From positions 1,178,001 to 1,242,000 of the forward strand of contig CAVXCD010000003.1 of the NCBI GenBank assembly GCA_963760225.1: a stretch of 64,000 nt of DNA. Direction: 5' to 3'. How positions within the stretch are numbered: the first letter of the stretch is position 1; each line of letters opens with the position of its first letter. Shown in pieces: positions 7,245 to 21,415 of the stretch. The notes below the pieces were generated by a model. It did not search any database and was not told where the DNA came from. It saw nothing but the letters and a program-made list of their open reading frames with translations. Both the position numbers and the translations under genes were made by a program. Source of the DNA: 13-2-20CM-66-19 sp963760225 (GTDB lineage: Bacteria > Pseudomonadota > Gammaproteobacteria > Steroidobacterales > Steroidobacteraceae).

Positions 7245-8365
7245 TCTTCGGGCATCAGCACGCCGGCCGCGTGCGGCAAGGCGTGCAGCCCGCTCTGGTT
7301 GACCTCGCAGATCGCGGCATCCTCGCTCATGACGATGTTGGTGAAGTCGACCGCCTGCATGATGTCGCGCGTGCGATCCGCGAGCGTCTCGGGCAGGAAC
7401 AGGAACTCGATGCTCATGTCGGTGAGCTCGGGCGCCAGCGGCAGCAGCCGCACCACGCGCACGTAGTCGACGTGCGCGACGATGAACACCGAGGGCAAGC
7501 TGGTCATGTAGATGTGCCCGGCGGCGCGGTCTGCCGCGCTTAAGTGCGGGAACGGCACCCCCGCCGGCCGTCCGTCCATGGTCCAGCTCTGCGCGCCGCG
7601 GCGCAGGCCGCCGCCGTACTTCGGGTCGTCATCGTCCGCATGATCCTGCCAGCGCGGGTCGTCGCGCCGCTCGAGCAGCGCCCGGCCGAAGATCGGCACC
7701 AGCTGCGCCAGGCGCGGATGCACCCCCGGGCAGTGCAGGCATTCGTTGTAGTTCTCCCAGAACACCTTCCAGTTGCAGCGGATGGTCTTTTGCAGACGGT
7801 GCCCGACGCTGAGCTCGGCGAGCGGCCAGTCGTCGAGGCGGTTCAGCGGCAGGTCGAAGCTTGCCGCGAACGGCGGCGGGTCGGGGCTCAGGGCGATGAA
7901 GAGGAAGCCGTTCCACTCGGTGAGCGGCAGGGCGTAGAGCGGGAAGTCGCGCTTGTCGAAGCCGTCGCCGGGCTGCTGCGAGGAGGTCTGCAGCAGCTCG
8001 CCCTGCAGGCTGTAACGCCAGCTGTGGTAGGGGCACACGATCCCGGCCGCCGGGACGCGTCCCTCGGCGGTGCGGCACAGCGTCGAGCCACGGTGGCGGC
8101 AGGTATTGTGAAAGGCGCGCAGGCTCCCGGCCTCGTCGCGCACGATGAGCACGCTCTGGTCGCCCACGGTGAGCGTGCGGAAGCTGCGCGCGGCGGGCAG
8201 GTCGCTCGCGCGGCAGGCGTAGATCCAGTTGCGGTACCAGATGCGGCTCAGCTCGCCCTGGTAATGCGCCGCGTCGAAGTACCACTGCGACGGCAGCGTC
8301 GCGACCTTGGTCGTCAGGCCGATGTAACCCGGATCACGCCGGACCGGAGAAGGATGGGCACTCAC
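7190..8365 (-). CDS. Rieske-type oxygenase, alpha subunit
   Basis: The 391-residue protein has an N-terminal Rieske [2Fe-2S] domain with CRHRG and CPYHSW (C-x-H ... C-x2-H) at about residues 88-115. A catalytic domain follows with NWKVFWENYNECLHC and GVHP, supplying the mononuclear iron His ligands. This layout fits single-component-oxygenase families acting on glycine betaine, stachydrine or carnitine as well as aromatic compounds. No ferredoxin reductase is adjacent. The overlap with the polyamine-binding lipoprotein gene and closeness to the TmpA/TmpB-like pair favour an amine demethylase or hydroxylase, by inference. Confidence 0.85.
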   Translation of the reverse strand: MSAHPSPVRRDPGYIGLTTKVATLPSQWYFDAAHYQGELSRIWYRNWIYACRASDLPAARSFRTLTVGDQSVLIVRDEAGSLRAFHNTCRHRGSTLCRTAEGRVPAAGIVCPYHSWRYSLQGELLQTSSQQPGDGFDKRDFPLYALPLTEWNGFLFIALSPDPPPFAASFDLPLNRLDDWPLAELSVGHRLQKTIRCNWKVFWENYNECLHCPGVHPRLAQLVPIFGRALLERRDDPRWQDHADDDDPKYGGGLRRGAQSWTMDGRPAGVPFPHLSAADRAAGHIYMTSLPSVFIVAHVDYVRVVRLLPLAPELTDMSIEFLFLPETLADRTRDIMQAVDFTNIVMSEDAAICEVNQSGLHALPHAAGVLMPEEWALREFHDWVRAQLARP

Positions 8366-8685
8366 GGGGCTCTCCCGAACGGGTGTTTGTCGCGGCGCTG
8401 CAACGCCTCGCGCCGCCCGTGCATTGTAGCGCAGGCTTGGCCCGCTGTAGTCCGCATCCTACAGCGGCCGGTACGGCTCCCCTACATTGGCAGAGGCCGC
8501 CGAACGCTAAGATCTTCGCGGCGTTCATTGCCGCGATTACGGTTGCAGCGGGAGGCGAAGCAACGGAGCGCGGCACGCTCACCGACCGGGCTTTTGCGTG
8601 GCGTCTCCCCGTGGAGCGCGCGCAGCGCGGACAGGTGCACATCCGCACACGTGATTTCGCCGCCTTCGCCTTTGGGAGCTCGCTG
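8366..8685. promoter_or_regulatory. Divergent intergenic region with 9-bp inverted repeat
   Basis: This 320-base gap separates the Rieske gene from the large hybrid kinase. A perfect inverted repeat, CCGCTGTAG (8442-8450) and CTACAGCGG (8459-8467), has an 8-base spacer, the geometry expected of an operator. An upstream in-frame start for the kinase (8383) exists, but the codons between 8383 and 8686 encode no recognisable domain. A GGGAGCT ribosome-binding-like sequence lies just before the ATG at 8686. No clear sigma-70 promoter was identified by eye. Confidence 0.45.
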
Positions 8686-14414
<5,729 letters not shown>

Positions 14415-14430
<16 letters not shown>

Positions 14431-16232
14431 AAGCGCGCGGCGCGCGCGGCGGCGGCGACGGGGACACGGACGTTTCCGGCAAGGTGAACATCCTGCTGGT
14501 GGATGACCAGCCGGCGCGGCTGCTCACCTACGAGGCGGTGCTCGCCGAGCTCGGGCAGAACCTGGTGACGGCGCGCTCGGGACTCGAGGCGCTGGAAAAG
14601 CTCATGCGCGAGGAGTTCGCCGTGGTGCTGCTCGATGTGAGCATGCCCGACATGGACGGCTTCGAGGCCGCGCGCCTGATCCACGACCACCCGCGCTTCG
14701 AGCGCACGCCGATCATCTTCGTCACCGGCGTGCACATCACCGAGCTCGACCGCCTCAAGGGCTACAAGGTCGGCGCGGTCGATTACGTCTCCATCCCGGT
14801 GGTGCCCGAGATCCTGCGCAGCAAGGTGGCGGTGCTGGTCGAGCTGTACTGCAAGCGGCGCGAGCTGCGCGAGCTCAACCGCAACCTGGCGCTCGCCAAC
14901 GAGCGCCTGGCGCAGGCGAATCTTGCGCTGCGCGAGGAGCGCACCCGCGAGCTCGAGCAGTTCAACGCCACGCTGCAGCGCGCCAACGAACAGCTGGCGC
15001 GCGCCAATCGCAGCCTGCAGCGGGAGGTGAGCGAGCGTGCCCGGGCGGAGGATGCGCTCAAGGAGGCTGATCGGCGCAAGGACGAGTTTCTCGCCATGCT
15101 CGCCCACGAGCTGCGCAACCCGCTCGCTCCCATCCTCAACGCCGTGCAGCTGATGCGCATGGACCTGTCGGGGAAGCAGCTGAGCTGGTCGCGCGAGGTT
15201 ATCGAGCGGCAACTGTCGTACCTCACGCGCCTGGTGGATGACCTGCTCGACGTCTCGCGCATCACACGCGGCAAGATCTCACTGGCGCGCGAGCCGGTCG
15301 AGGTCGCGACCCTCATCGCGCGGGCGCTGGAGACCGTCGCGCCGCTGATCGAGGAACGCGGGCACCACCTGGAGGTGCAGGCGCCGGCCGAGCCGCTGCT
15401 GCTGTACGGTGACCCGCTGCGCTTGACGCAGGCACTCGGCAACGTGCTCGGGAATGCGGCCAAGTACACCAACCGCGGCGGCCACATCCGCTTGCGCGTC
15501 CACCACGCGGGCGAGGCGGTCGAGTTCCGCGTGTGCGACGACGGCGTCGGCATCCCCGCGGAGCGGTTGCCACTGATCTTCGACCTGTTCACCCAGCTCG
15601 ACAGCCGCAGTGACTACGCGCAGAGCGGGCTTGGCATCGGGCTCGCGCTGGTGCGGCGCCTGATGGAGATGCACGGAGGTACCGTCACGGCGGCGAGCGA
15701 GGGCAGCGGGCGCGGCAGCGAATTCACCATCCGCCTGCCGCTGCTGCCTGCCGAAGCGGCGCCGGCGCGCGCCGCCGACGGCGCTGCGCGCCCCGAGCTT
15801 GCACCGGTGGTCGGTCGCCGCATTCTCGTGGCCGACGACAACCCGGATGCGCTCGCAAGCCTCGCCGAGGTGCTGAAGCTGCAGGGTCACGAGGTGTTCA
15901 GCGCCGCGAACGGCACGGTGGCGCTCGAGTGCGCCGAGCGCCACCGGCCGGATGTCGCGCTGCTCGATATCGGCATGCCGCTGCTCGACGGGTACGAGGT
16001 GGCGCGCCGCATCCGTGCCCAGCCCTGGGGTGCGCAGGTCACGCTGCTGGCGCTGACGGGGTGGGGGCAGGAACCCGACCGCCGCCGCTCGCAGAGCGCG
16101 GGCTTCGACCAGCACCTGGTCAAGCCGCTCGACCTCGCCAGGCTCAACGAGCTGCTGGGGCGATTGCCGCTGCGCGCGCCGCCGCCAGCGGCGGCAGCTG
16201 CCGCACAGCGCGGGGAGCCTCCAAACTTATAG
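14415..16232 (+). CDS. Hybrid histidine kinase with N- and C-terminal receivers
   Basis: The product is about 605 residues: receiver 1 (about 20-135, Asp74 in LLDVSMP), a long coiled coil, HisKA with His231 in AHELRNP, HATPase (GVGIPAERL, SGLGIGLALV) and receiver 2 (about 470-590, Asp518 in LLDIGMP). The first receiver carries a Val-Asp-Tyr-Val-Ser-Ile-Pro stretch where most receivers have the conserved Lys-Pro, so its Lys seems replaced by Ser. GTG at 14415 overlaps the upstream kinase stop by 16 bases; a start at 14340 would overlap by 91. The pair is likely one transcription unit and one phosphorelay. Confidence 0.88.
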
Positions 16233-16276
16233 TGTCGCGCCCCCAGCTTCCGCGGGGCGTCTGCCGGAAGTGTCGT

Positions 16277-18091
16277 ATGCGCCATCTGACCTGTGCGCTC
16301 CTGGTGACCCTCGTGCCCTATGCGGTGCAGGCTGCCGAGGAGGCGAGTGCCACCCACCCTGAGCGCGCCTGGATCGAGCGCAGCAACGGCTACACGCGCA
16401 AGCTCCTCGACGTGCAGCTCGAGCACGCACCCGAGCAGGGCTCGCGCGAGGGACTGGCACAGTTCGACGAGCGCATCGCCCATCCGACGCTCGCCGATGA
16501 GCTCGTCGAGCGCCGCGAGCTCGAGAAGGTGATGGCGCGGATCGATGCGGCGCGCGCCACCGAGAGCGACCCGCGCGTGCAGCAGGACCTCGACATCCTG
16601 CACAAGGCGTTCAACCTGCGTTTTCGCCGCGAGGACTACGAGCTGAAGCACGAGGTGCCGTTCCTCAATGCCAGCTCCAGGGCATTCGAGGGCTTGCGGG
16701 GCTTGCTCGATGATCAGGTCGCCGCCGAGCGGCGCCCGGCGGCACTGGTGCGGCTGCGCCGCTACGCAGGCCTGGAGAGCGGTTACCGTCCGCTCACCGA
16801 GATCCTTGAGCAGCGCGCGCGCGAGCAGATGGCGAAACCGGGCGTCATCTACCCGGCGCAGAGCCAGGTCGAGACCGAGCTCGGGCGCAACCCGAATTAT
16901 CTCGAGGGCATCGCGCAGCTGTTCAAGAAGTATGGCCTGCAGGGCTGGGAGCCTGCCTACGACAAGCTGCGGGCGCAGTTGACCGACTACGACGCCTGGG
17001 TGCGGCAGAACATCCTGCCGAAGGCGCGCACGGATTTCCGTCTGCCCCCTGAAAAGTATGCCCTCGATTTCGAGCAATACGGCGTTGACATCCCGCCGCA
17101 GAAGATCGCCGCCATGGCGCACGCGGCATTCACCGAGTACCAGGGGCAGATGGCGCCGCTTGCCGCGCAGGTGGCGAGCGCCAATCACTACCCCTCGAGC
17201 GACTACCGCGCCGTGATCCGTGAGTTGAAGAAGCAGCAGATCACCGGAGATGCGATCCTGCCGTTCTTCAACAACCGCCTGCACGAGATCGAGCAGCTCA
17301 TCGTGGCGCACGACCTGGTGACGCTGCCCGACCGGCCGGCGATCATCCGCCTGGCGACCGCCGCGGAGACCGCGCGCGAGCCCGCCCCGCACATGTCGCC
17401 GCCGCCGCTGGTGCACAATACCGGCCAGCGCGGCGAGTTCGTGCTGCCGCTGAACCTGCCCGCGGCGAACGGCGAAGCAGCGGATCGCTACGATGATTTC
17501 ACCTTCGACGCGGTCGCCTGGACGCTCACCGCGCACGAAGCGCGCCCCGGCCACGAGCTGCAGTTCGATTCCATGGTCGAGCAGGGCGTGAGCCTGGCGC
17601 GCGCGCACTATGCGTTCAATTCCACCAACGCCGAGGGCTGGGGGCTGTACTCCGAGTACCTCATGCAGCCCTACGAGCCGCCGGCCGGACAGCTGCTGAC
17701 CCTGCAGCTGCGGCTGCTGCGCGCCGCACGCGCTTTTCTGGATCCGGAGCTGCAGAGCGGCGCGGTGACGCCGGGGCGCGCCTACCAGGTGCTCGAGCAG
17801 GACGTGGTGCTGAGCCACGCCTTTGCCAAGGAGGAGGTCGAGCGCTTCACCTTCCGCTCACCCGGGCAGGCCAACAGCTACTTCTACGGCTACACGCGGC
17901 TGCTGGCGCTGCGCAAGGAGACCGAGCAGGCGCTGGGCAGCGCCTTCAGCCCGAAGGCCTTCCACGACTTCATCCTCGCGCAGGGCTTGCTGCCGCCCGA
18001 CCTGATGCGCCGCGCGGTGCTCGACGACTTCGTCCCCGCACACAAGACCGCCGCCGCGCTGCCGGCCGGCGGCGCGCACGCGGCCCGCTAG
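16277..18091 (+). CDS. DUF885-family secreted protein, metallopeptidase-like
   Basis: The 604-residue protein starts with a signal peptide (MRHLTCALLVTLVPYAVQAA). The rest matches the DUF885 family, whose conserved signature here is AHEARPGHELQ, a possible zinc site, together with NSTNAEGWGLYSEYLM and the C-terminal SPGQANSYFYGYTRLLALR. Family members are thought to be exported hydrolases or peptidases of unclear substrate. The ATG at 16277 is chosen because it begins the signal peptide. The 3' end overlaps the convergent TPR gene by four bases. It follows the two kinases on the same strand but need not be functionally linked. Confidence 0.82.
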   Translation: MRHLTCALLVTLVPYAVQAAEEASATHPERAWIERSNGYTRKLLDVQLEHAPEQGSREGLAQFDERIAHPTLADELVERRELEKVMARIDAARATESDPRVQQDLDILHKAFNLRFRREDYELKHEVPFLNASSRAFEGLRGLLDDQVAAERRPAALVRLRRYAGLESGYRPLTEILEQRAREQMAKPGVIYPAQSQVETELGRNPNYLEGIAQLFKKYGLQGWEPAYDKLRAQLTDYDAWVRQNILPKARTDFRLPPEKYALDFEQYGVDIPPQKIAAMAHAAFTEYQGQMAPLAAQVASANHYPSSDYRAVIRELKKQQITGDAILPFFNNRLHEIEQLIVAHDLVTLPDRPAIIRLATAAETAREPAPHMSPPPLVHNTGQRGEFVLPLNLPAANGEAADRYDDFTFDAVAWTLTAHEARPGHELQFDSMVEQGVSLARAHYAFNSTNAEGWGLYSEYLMQPYEPPAGQLLTLQLRLLRAARAFLDPELQSGAVTPGRAYQVLEQDVVLSHAFAKEEVERFTFRSPGQANSYFYGYTRLLALRKETEQALGSAFSPKAFHDFILAQGLLPPDLMRRAVLDDFVPAHKTAAALPAGGAHAAR

Positions 18092-18627
18092 CGAGGCGTC
18101 ACCCCGAGAAAGGCCTCCGCCACGCGCACGTAGTGCCACGTCTCGTCCGGATTCTTGGCAAACGCCTGCGCGAAGAGCTCCTCGCCCTTGTCGCGCTGAC
18201 CGATGGTGATGTACCAGGCGCCGATCTCGGCGCGGCCGGTATCGTCGCTCCCCTTGGGATCGGCCGCGAGCACCTTCTGGAACGCCTCCTCGGCTTTCTG
18301 GTTTTCTTTCGCTTCGGCATAGATCTGGCCGACGCGCTGCCAGTCGCTCCCTTCCGCCTTGCCGCTGACGACCTGGTCGATCAGCGCCTGGCCCCGGGCC
18401 TTGTCGCCCGAGAGGTAATAGACGCGCGCGACGCCCAGCAGCTCCCAGGAACCGGTGCCGGCGAGCTTCTGCGCTGCATCGAGCGCGGCCTGTGCGGCTT
18501 CCTTGGGGGTTTTGCCGCGCATCACCTCGATTCCCGGTCCCGTCGCCTTCTGCCTCGCGGTTACACCGGCGGCGACACCCAAGATCAGGCACCCTGCGGC
18601 GAGTGCCAGAGCCAGACCCGTTCTCAT
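18088..18627 (-). CDS. Small exported TPR-like protein
   Basis: The 179-residue protein has an N-terminal hydrophobic segment (residues 4-24), probably a signal peptide or anchor. Helical repeats follow that read like tetratricopeptides: a GSWELLGVARVYYLSGD unit, AEAKENQKAEEAFQKVLAADPKG and DKGEELFAQAFAKNPDE. TPR proteins act as scaffolds, and no catalytic motif is visible. It is the last gene of a minus-strand run and converges on the DUF885 gene with a four-base overlap. A strong hairpin lies about 80 bases upstream of its start. Confidence 0.7.
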   Translation of the reverse strand: MRTGLALALAAGCLILGVAAGVTARQKATGPGIEVMRGKTPKEAAQAALDAAQKLAGTGSWELLGVARVYYLSGDKARGQALIDQVVSGKAEGSDWQRVGQIYAEAKENQKAEEAFQKVLAADPKGSDDTGRAEIGAWYITIGQRDKGEELFAQAFAKNPDETWHYVRVAEAFLGVTPR

Positions 18628-18705
18628 GTTGTTTTCCCCTGCGTGAAGCGCTGCGCGTGGCAGCGCCTTAACCTAACACAAACACTGCGGCAAGGGCCGC
18701 TGTAC

Positions 18706-18725
18706 GCGGCCGGCACGCCGGCCGC
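18706..18725. terminator. GC-rich hairpin between minus-strand genes
   Basis: Perfect 9-base arms GCGGCCGGC (18706-18714) and GCCGGCCGC (18717-18725) are separated by two bases. It lies between the end of the proline-rich membrane protein gene and the start of the TPR gene. It lacks a T-run on either side, so it could be a factor-assisted terminator or simply a stable mRNA structure. Confidence 0.35.
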
Positions 18726-18744
18726 CTCGCGGGCCGCCGCGGCG

Positions 18745-19317
18745 CTAGCCCGGATGCTTGCCCTTGTAGATGCGCACCTGCACGTTGAGCTTGTCGGCCA
18801 CTGCCTGCTCCTGGTCCACCGCGGTGTTGTGGGCGCTGGTGCCGAATACCTTGAGGTTCTGGATGTCGGCGGCGGAGGCGACGCTGGCGTATTGGCCGCT
18901 GAGCTGCTCGACGGCCGTGTCGACGCAGTGGGTATAGGCCACGGTGGCGGCGTCATAGGCCTTGAAGGCATTGCTGGCCTCGAGCATCTGCGCCCGCGAG
19001 GCGCGGGCACCGTCGGGCACGGCCGGCTCAGTCGTCGCCGGACAGGCGAGGATCGCGGCGCTTAAGGTTTGCGCCAGATCGACCGGCGGTGCGGCGTCGG
19101 CGCGCGTCAGCGGCGGCGGGGGTGGTGCAGGTGGCGGTGCGGGCGGGCGTTCCGGTCGGATGAGCCAGGGCAACGCCGCCCACAGCAGCAGTCCCGCGCC
19201 TGCGAGTGCCACCACGAGGCGTAGCCCGGGGGGCGTCCTGAAGCGCCCGAGCAGCAGCGCGGCCACCACCGCGATGACTCCGGCCGCGAGCACAGCGATT
19301 CTCAATTCGTTCGGCAT
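18745..19317 (-). CDS. Membrane-anchored protein with proline-rich linker, unknown function
   Basis: The 190-residue protein has two hydrophobic segments near the N-terminus (about residues 6-24 and 33-52), a Pro/Ala linker (about 56-70) and a C-terminal region with two Cys residues (ILACPATT and THCVDTA). No family was recognised. The ATG at 19317 is preferred over 19416 because the longer form adds Arg-rich sequence overlapping the exonuclease gene. It starts five bases after that gene ends and is likely co-transcribed with it. Confidence 0.6.
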   Translation of the reverse strand: MPNELRIAVLAAGVIAVVAALLLGRFRTPPGLRLVVALAGAGLLLWAALPWLIRPERPPAPPPAPPPPPLTRADAAPPVDLAQTLSAAILACPATTEPAVPDGARASRAQMLEASNAFKAYDAATVAYTHCVDTAVEQLSGQYASVASAADIQNLKVFGTSAHNTAVDQEQAVADKLNVQVRIYKGKHPG

Positions 19318-19322
19318 CGCGG

Positions 19323-20147
19323 CTATTGTAGGGCGATACGTTCGCTGCGCGCGAGCAGTCGCGGGGCCTCGAGCCGCTCGGTCCACGCGCGGAAAGCGGC
19401 CGTCGGCCCGCGCCACCTGAGCTCGCTCACATTCTTGAACAATTCGGCATCGGTGCGCAGCGTGGCGAGCTGCTTGAAGAGCAGCGCAAGCTCGCGGCGC
19501 TCAGCGAGCACCGGCGGCGGAAAGCTCTCGAGCGCCCCGTAGCGGCCGATCAGGCGCGCTGCGGTCACGCGGCCGATGCCGGCGAGCCCGGGGTAGCCGT
19601 CGGCACTGTCGCCGACCAGTGCCAGAAAATCGGGAATCAGCTGCGGCTCGACGCCGAACTTGACGCGCACCGCCGCGGCATCGCGAATCTGGCGGCTCTT
19701 GCGCTCCACCTGCACCACGCGCTCACCGCGCACGCACTGCGCCAGATCCTTGTCCGGAGTCCAGATGCACACCTTCTGCGCCTGCGCATCGCCTGCGGCG
19801 AGGTGTGCGGCGGAGGCGAGCGCATCGTCGGCCTCCAGCTCGACCATCGGCCACACCACCACCCCGAGTGCCGCCAGCGCCTCTTCCAGCGGCTGAAACT
19901 GCGCGAGCAGCGCCGGGTCGACGCCCTCGCCGGTCTTGTAGTCCGGCCAGAGGCGATTGCGGAAGGATTCGATGACGTGGTCGGTCGCAACGCCCAGGTG
20001 CGTCGCGCCTTGCTCGAGCATCTCGAGGATCGTCCCCAGCACACCGGCCACGGCGCCGTAGGGATGCCCGGCGCCGCCAGTGTAGCGGCGCAGGCCATAG
20101 AAATGGCGGAACAGCTCGTAGGTGCCGTCGACGAGATGAACGATCAC
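19323..20147 (-). CDS. 5'-3' exonuclease / flap-nuclease-like protein
   Basis: The product is 274 residues, like the stand-alone homologues of the Pol I 5'-nuclease domain. It begins IVHLVDGTYELFR (first metal Asp) and contains the acidic cluster ELEADDALAS, the segment WTPDKDLAQCV, and the helix-hairpin-helix region DSADGYPGLAGIGRVTAARLI. The expected metal-binding acids are therefore present. GTG at 20147 is chosen because it sits just before the first conserved strand; the longer open frame from 20315 would overlap the Rieske gene. It follows the Rieske gene by about 20 bases on the same strand. A role in DNA repair or flap processing is inferred from family. Confidence 0.82.
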   Translation of the reverse strand: MIVHLVDGTYELFRHFYGLRRYTGGAGHPYGAVAGVLGTILEMLEQGATHLGVATDHVIESFRNRLWPDYKTGEGVDPALLAQFQPLEEALAALGVVVWPMVELEADDALASAAHLAAGDAQAQKVCIWTPDKDLAQCVRGERVVQVERKSRQIRDAAAVRVKFGVEPQLIPDFLALVGDSADGYPGLAGIGRVTAARLIGRYGALESFPPPVLAERRELALLFKQLATLRTDAELFKNVSELRWRGPTAAFRAWTERLEAPRLLARSERIALQ

Positions 20148-20167
20148 GGGCGTGCGCGCCGCGCGCT

Positions 20168-21367
20168 TTAGCGCAGCTCCGCGAGTATCCACTCCACCAG
20201 GCGGCGGGTGTGCTGCTCCATCTGCGAGTACGGCCCCGGCTGGTAGTAGCGCGAGGTGATGCCCTGCTGGTTCAGCTCGATGATGCGCTTGTCGGCGATG
20301 CTGGTGACCTTCCACAGCCAGGTGAGCCGCTCGAGGTCGTAGTCGGTGCCGGCGCGCGCCTCCGCGCGCACCAGCCAGATGACCTCCATGTCGGTGCGCC
20401 CCACGCTGCGCGGAACGAAGCGGTAGATGAGGCCGTGATCCGGATAGGCGAGGAAGTTACTGGTCAGGCCGACGTCGAAGAACGTCACCCCGCCGTCGTA
20501 GTCAGTGAACTCGCCCATGAGCGGGGCGAGCGCCCGGCCGTCCTCGCTGCCGCTCACCGCGCCCTCGGCCAGTGCCGAGCGGGCGCTGCCGGCGGCTTCC
20601 TGACCGGCGTGGGCGGCGAGGCCCCAGTGGTCGACCTCGCGGATCGCGACCCCGAGCGCGCGCGCGCGGGTGCGCACGCGCTCGTCGGCTTCGCGATTGA
20701 GCGCCTCCGGGCGTGCATACAGGTGAAAGCGCGAGTATTCGTGGTGCGCCGGCCCGCAGTGGTAGCACTCCATGTAGTTCTCCACCGCGAGCTTCCAGTT
20801 GGCGCTCACCGGGTAGGTCTCGCGATGCGCGACCCTGGCATCAGCCCAGCCGTAGACCCGTGCACTGCCGGCGAGCATCGCCTCGACGTGCTCGAGCCCG
20901 AGCGGCGTTTCGGCCAGCGACACGAAAATCAGGCCCTCGAGCACCCGCGCGTGCAGCGCGCGCAGGCCGTGGTCGGCGCGCTCGAAGTCCGGCGGCATCT
21001 GCCGTGCGGCGCGCAGCGAGCCGTCGAGCGCGTACGTCCAGGCGTGATACGGGCACACGAACACCCCGCCACGGGCGTGGCCGGCGCGCTCGGTGCACAC
21101 GCGCGAGCCGCGGTGGCGACACACGTTCAGCAGCGCTCGCACCTCGCGGTCCTGGCCGCGCACGATGATGAGTGATTCCCCGCACAGGTCGAGGGTGAAG
21201 AAGTCGCCGGGCTCGGGCAGCTGGCTCTGATGGCCGGCGCAATGCCAGTGACGCAGCAGCACGCGCTCGAGCTCGCGTGCGAAGAACGCCTCCTCGCAGT
21301 AGAAGGGCTGGCTGAGGGCGTAACCGGTGCGCTGCTGCGCCATGATTTCTGCAAAGCGATCGCTCAT
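20168..21367 (-). CDS. Rieske oxygenase alpha subunit, glycine-betaine/choline monooxygenase type
   Basis: The 399-residue protein has a Rieske centre in CRHRGSRVC and CPYHAWTYAL (about residues 83-112). A catalytic domain follows with NWKLAVENYMECYHCGPAHHEYS, the pattern typical of GbcA-like glycine betaine monooxygenase and plant choline monooxygenase. It would remove a methyl group from a quaternary amine using electrons from a separate reductase, which is not in this window. This is the second such enzyme here (the other ends at 7190). If the TmpA/TmpB-like pair yields glycine betaine, this would be a natural next step; that link is inference. Confidence 0.83.
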   Translation of the reverse strand: MSDRFAEIMAQQRTGYALSQPFYCEEAFFARELERVLLRHWHCAGHQSQLPEPGDFFTLDLCGESLIIVRGQDREVRALLNVCRHRGSRVCTERAGHARGGVFVCPYHAWTYALDGSLRAARQMPPDFERADHGLRALHARVLEGLIFVSLAETPLGLEHVEAMLAGSARVYGWADARVAHRETYPVSANWKLAVENYMECYHCGPAHHEYSRFHLYARPEALNREADERVRTRARALGVAIREVDHWGLAAHAGQEAAGSARSALAEGAVSGSEDGRALAPLMGEFTDYDGGVTFFDVGLTSNFLAYPDHGLIYRFVPRSVGRTDMEVIWLVRAEARAGTDYDLERLTWLWKVTSIADKRIIELNQQGITSRYYQPGPYSQMEQHTRRLVEWILAELR

Positions 21368-21415
21368 ACGCCACCCCTGCCGGCACGCCGCCGCAGTCTA
21401 GCGGCCCGCCCAGCC

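Noticed and set aside
15887..17818. A 643-codon minus-strand frame opposite the DUF885 gene
   Set aside because: Shadow of a supported gene with a signal peptide; the opposite frame has no recognised motif.
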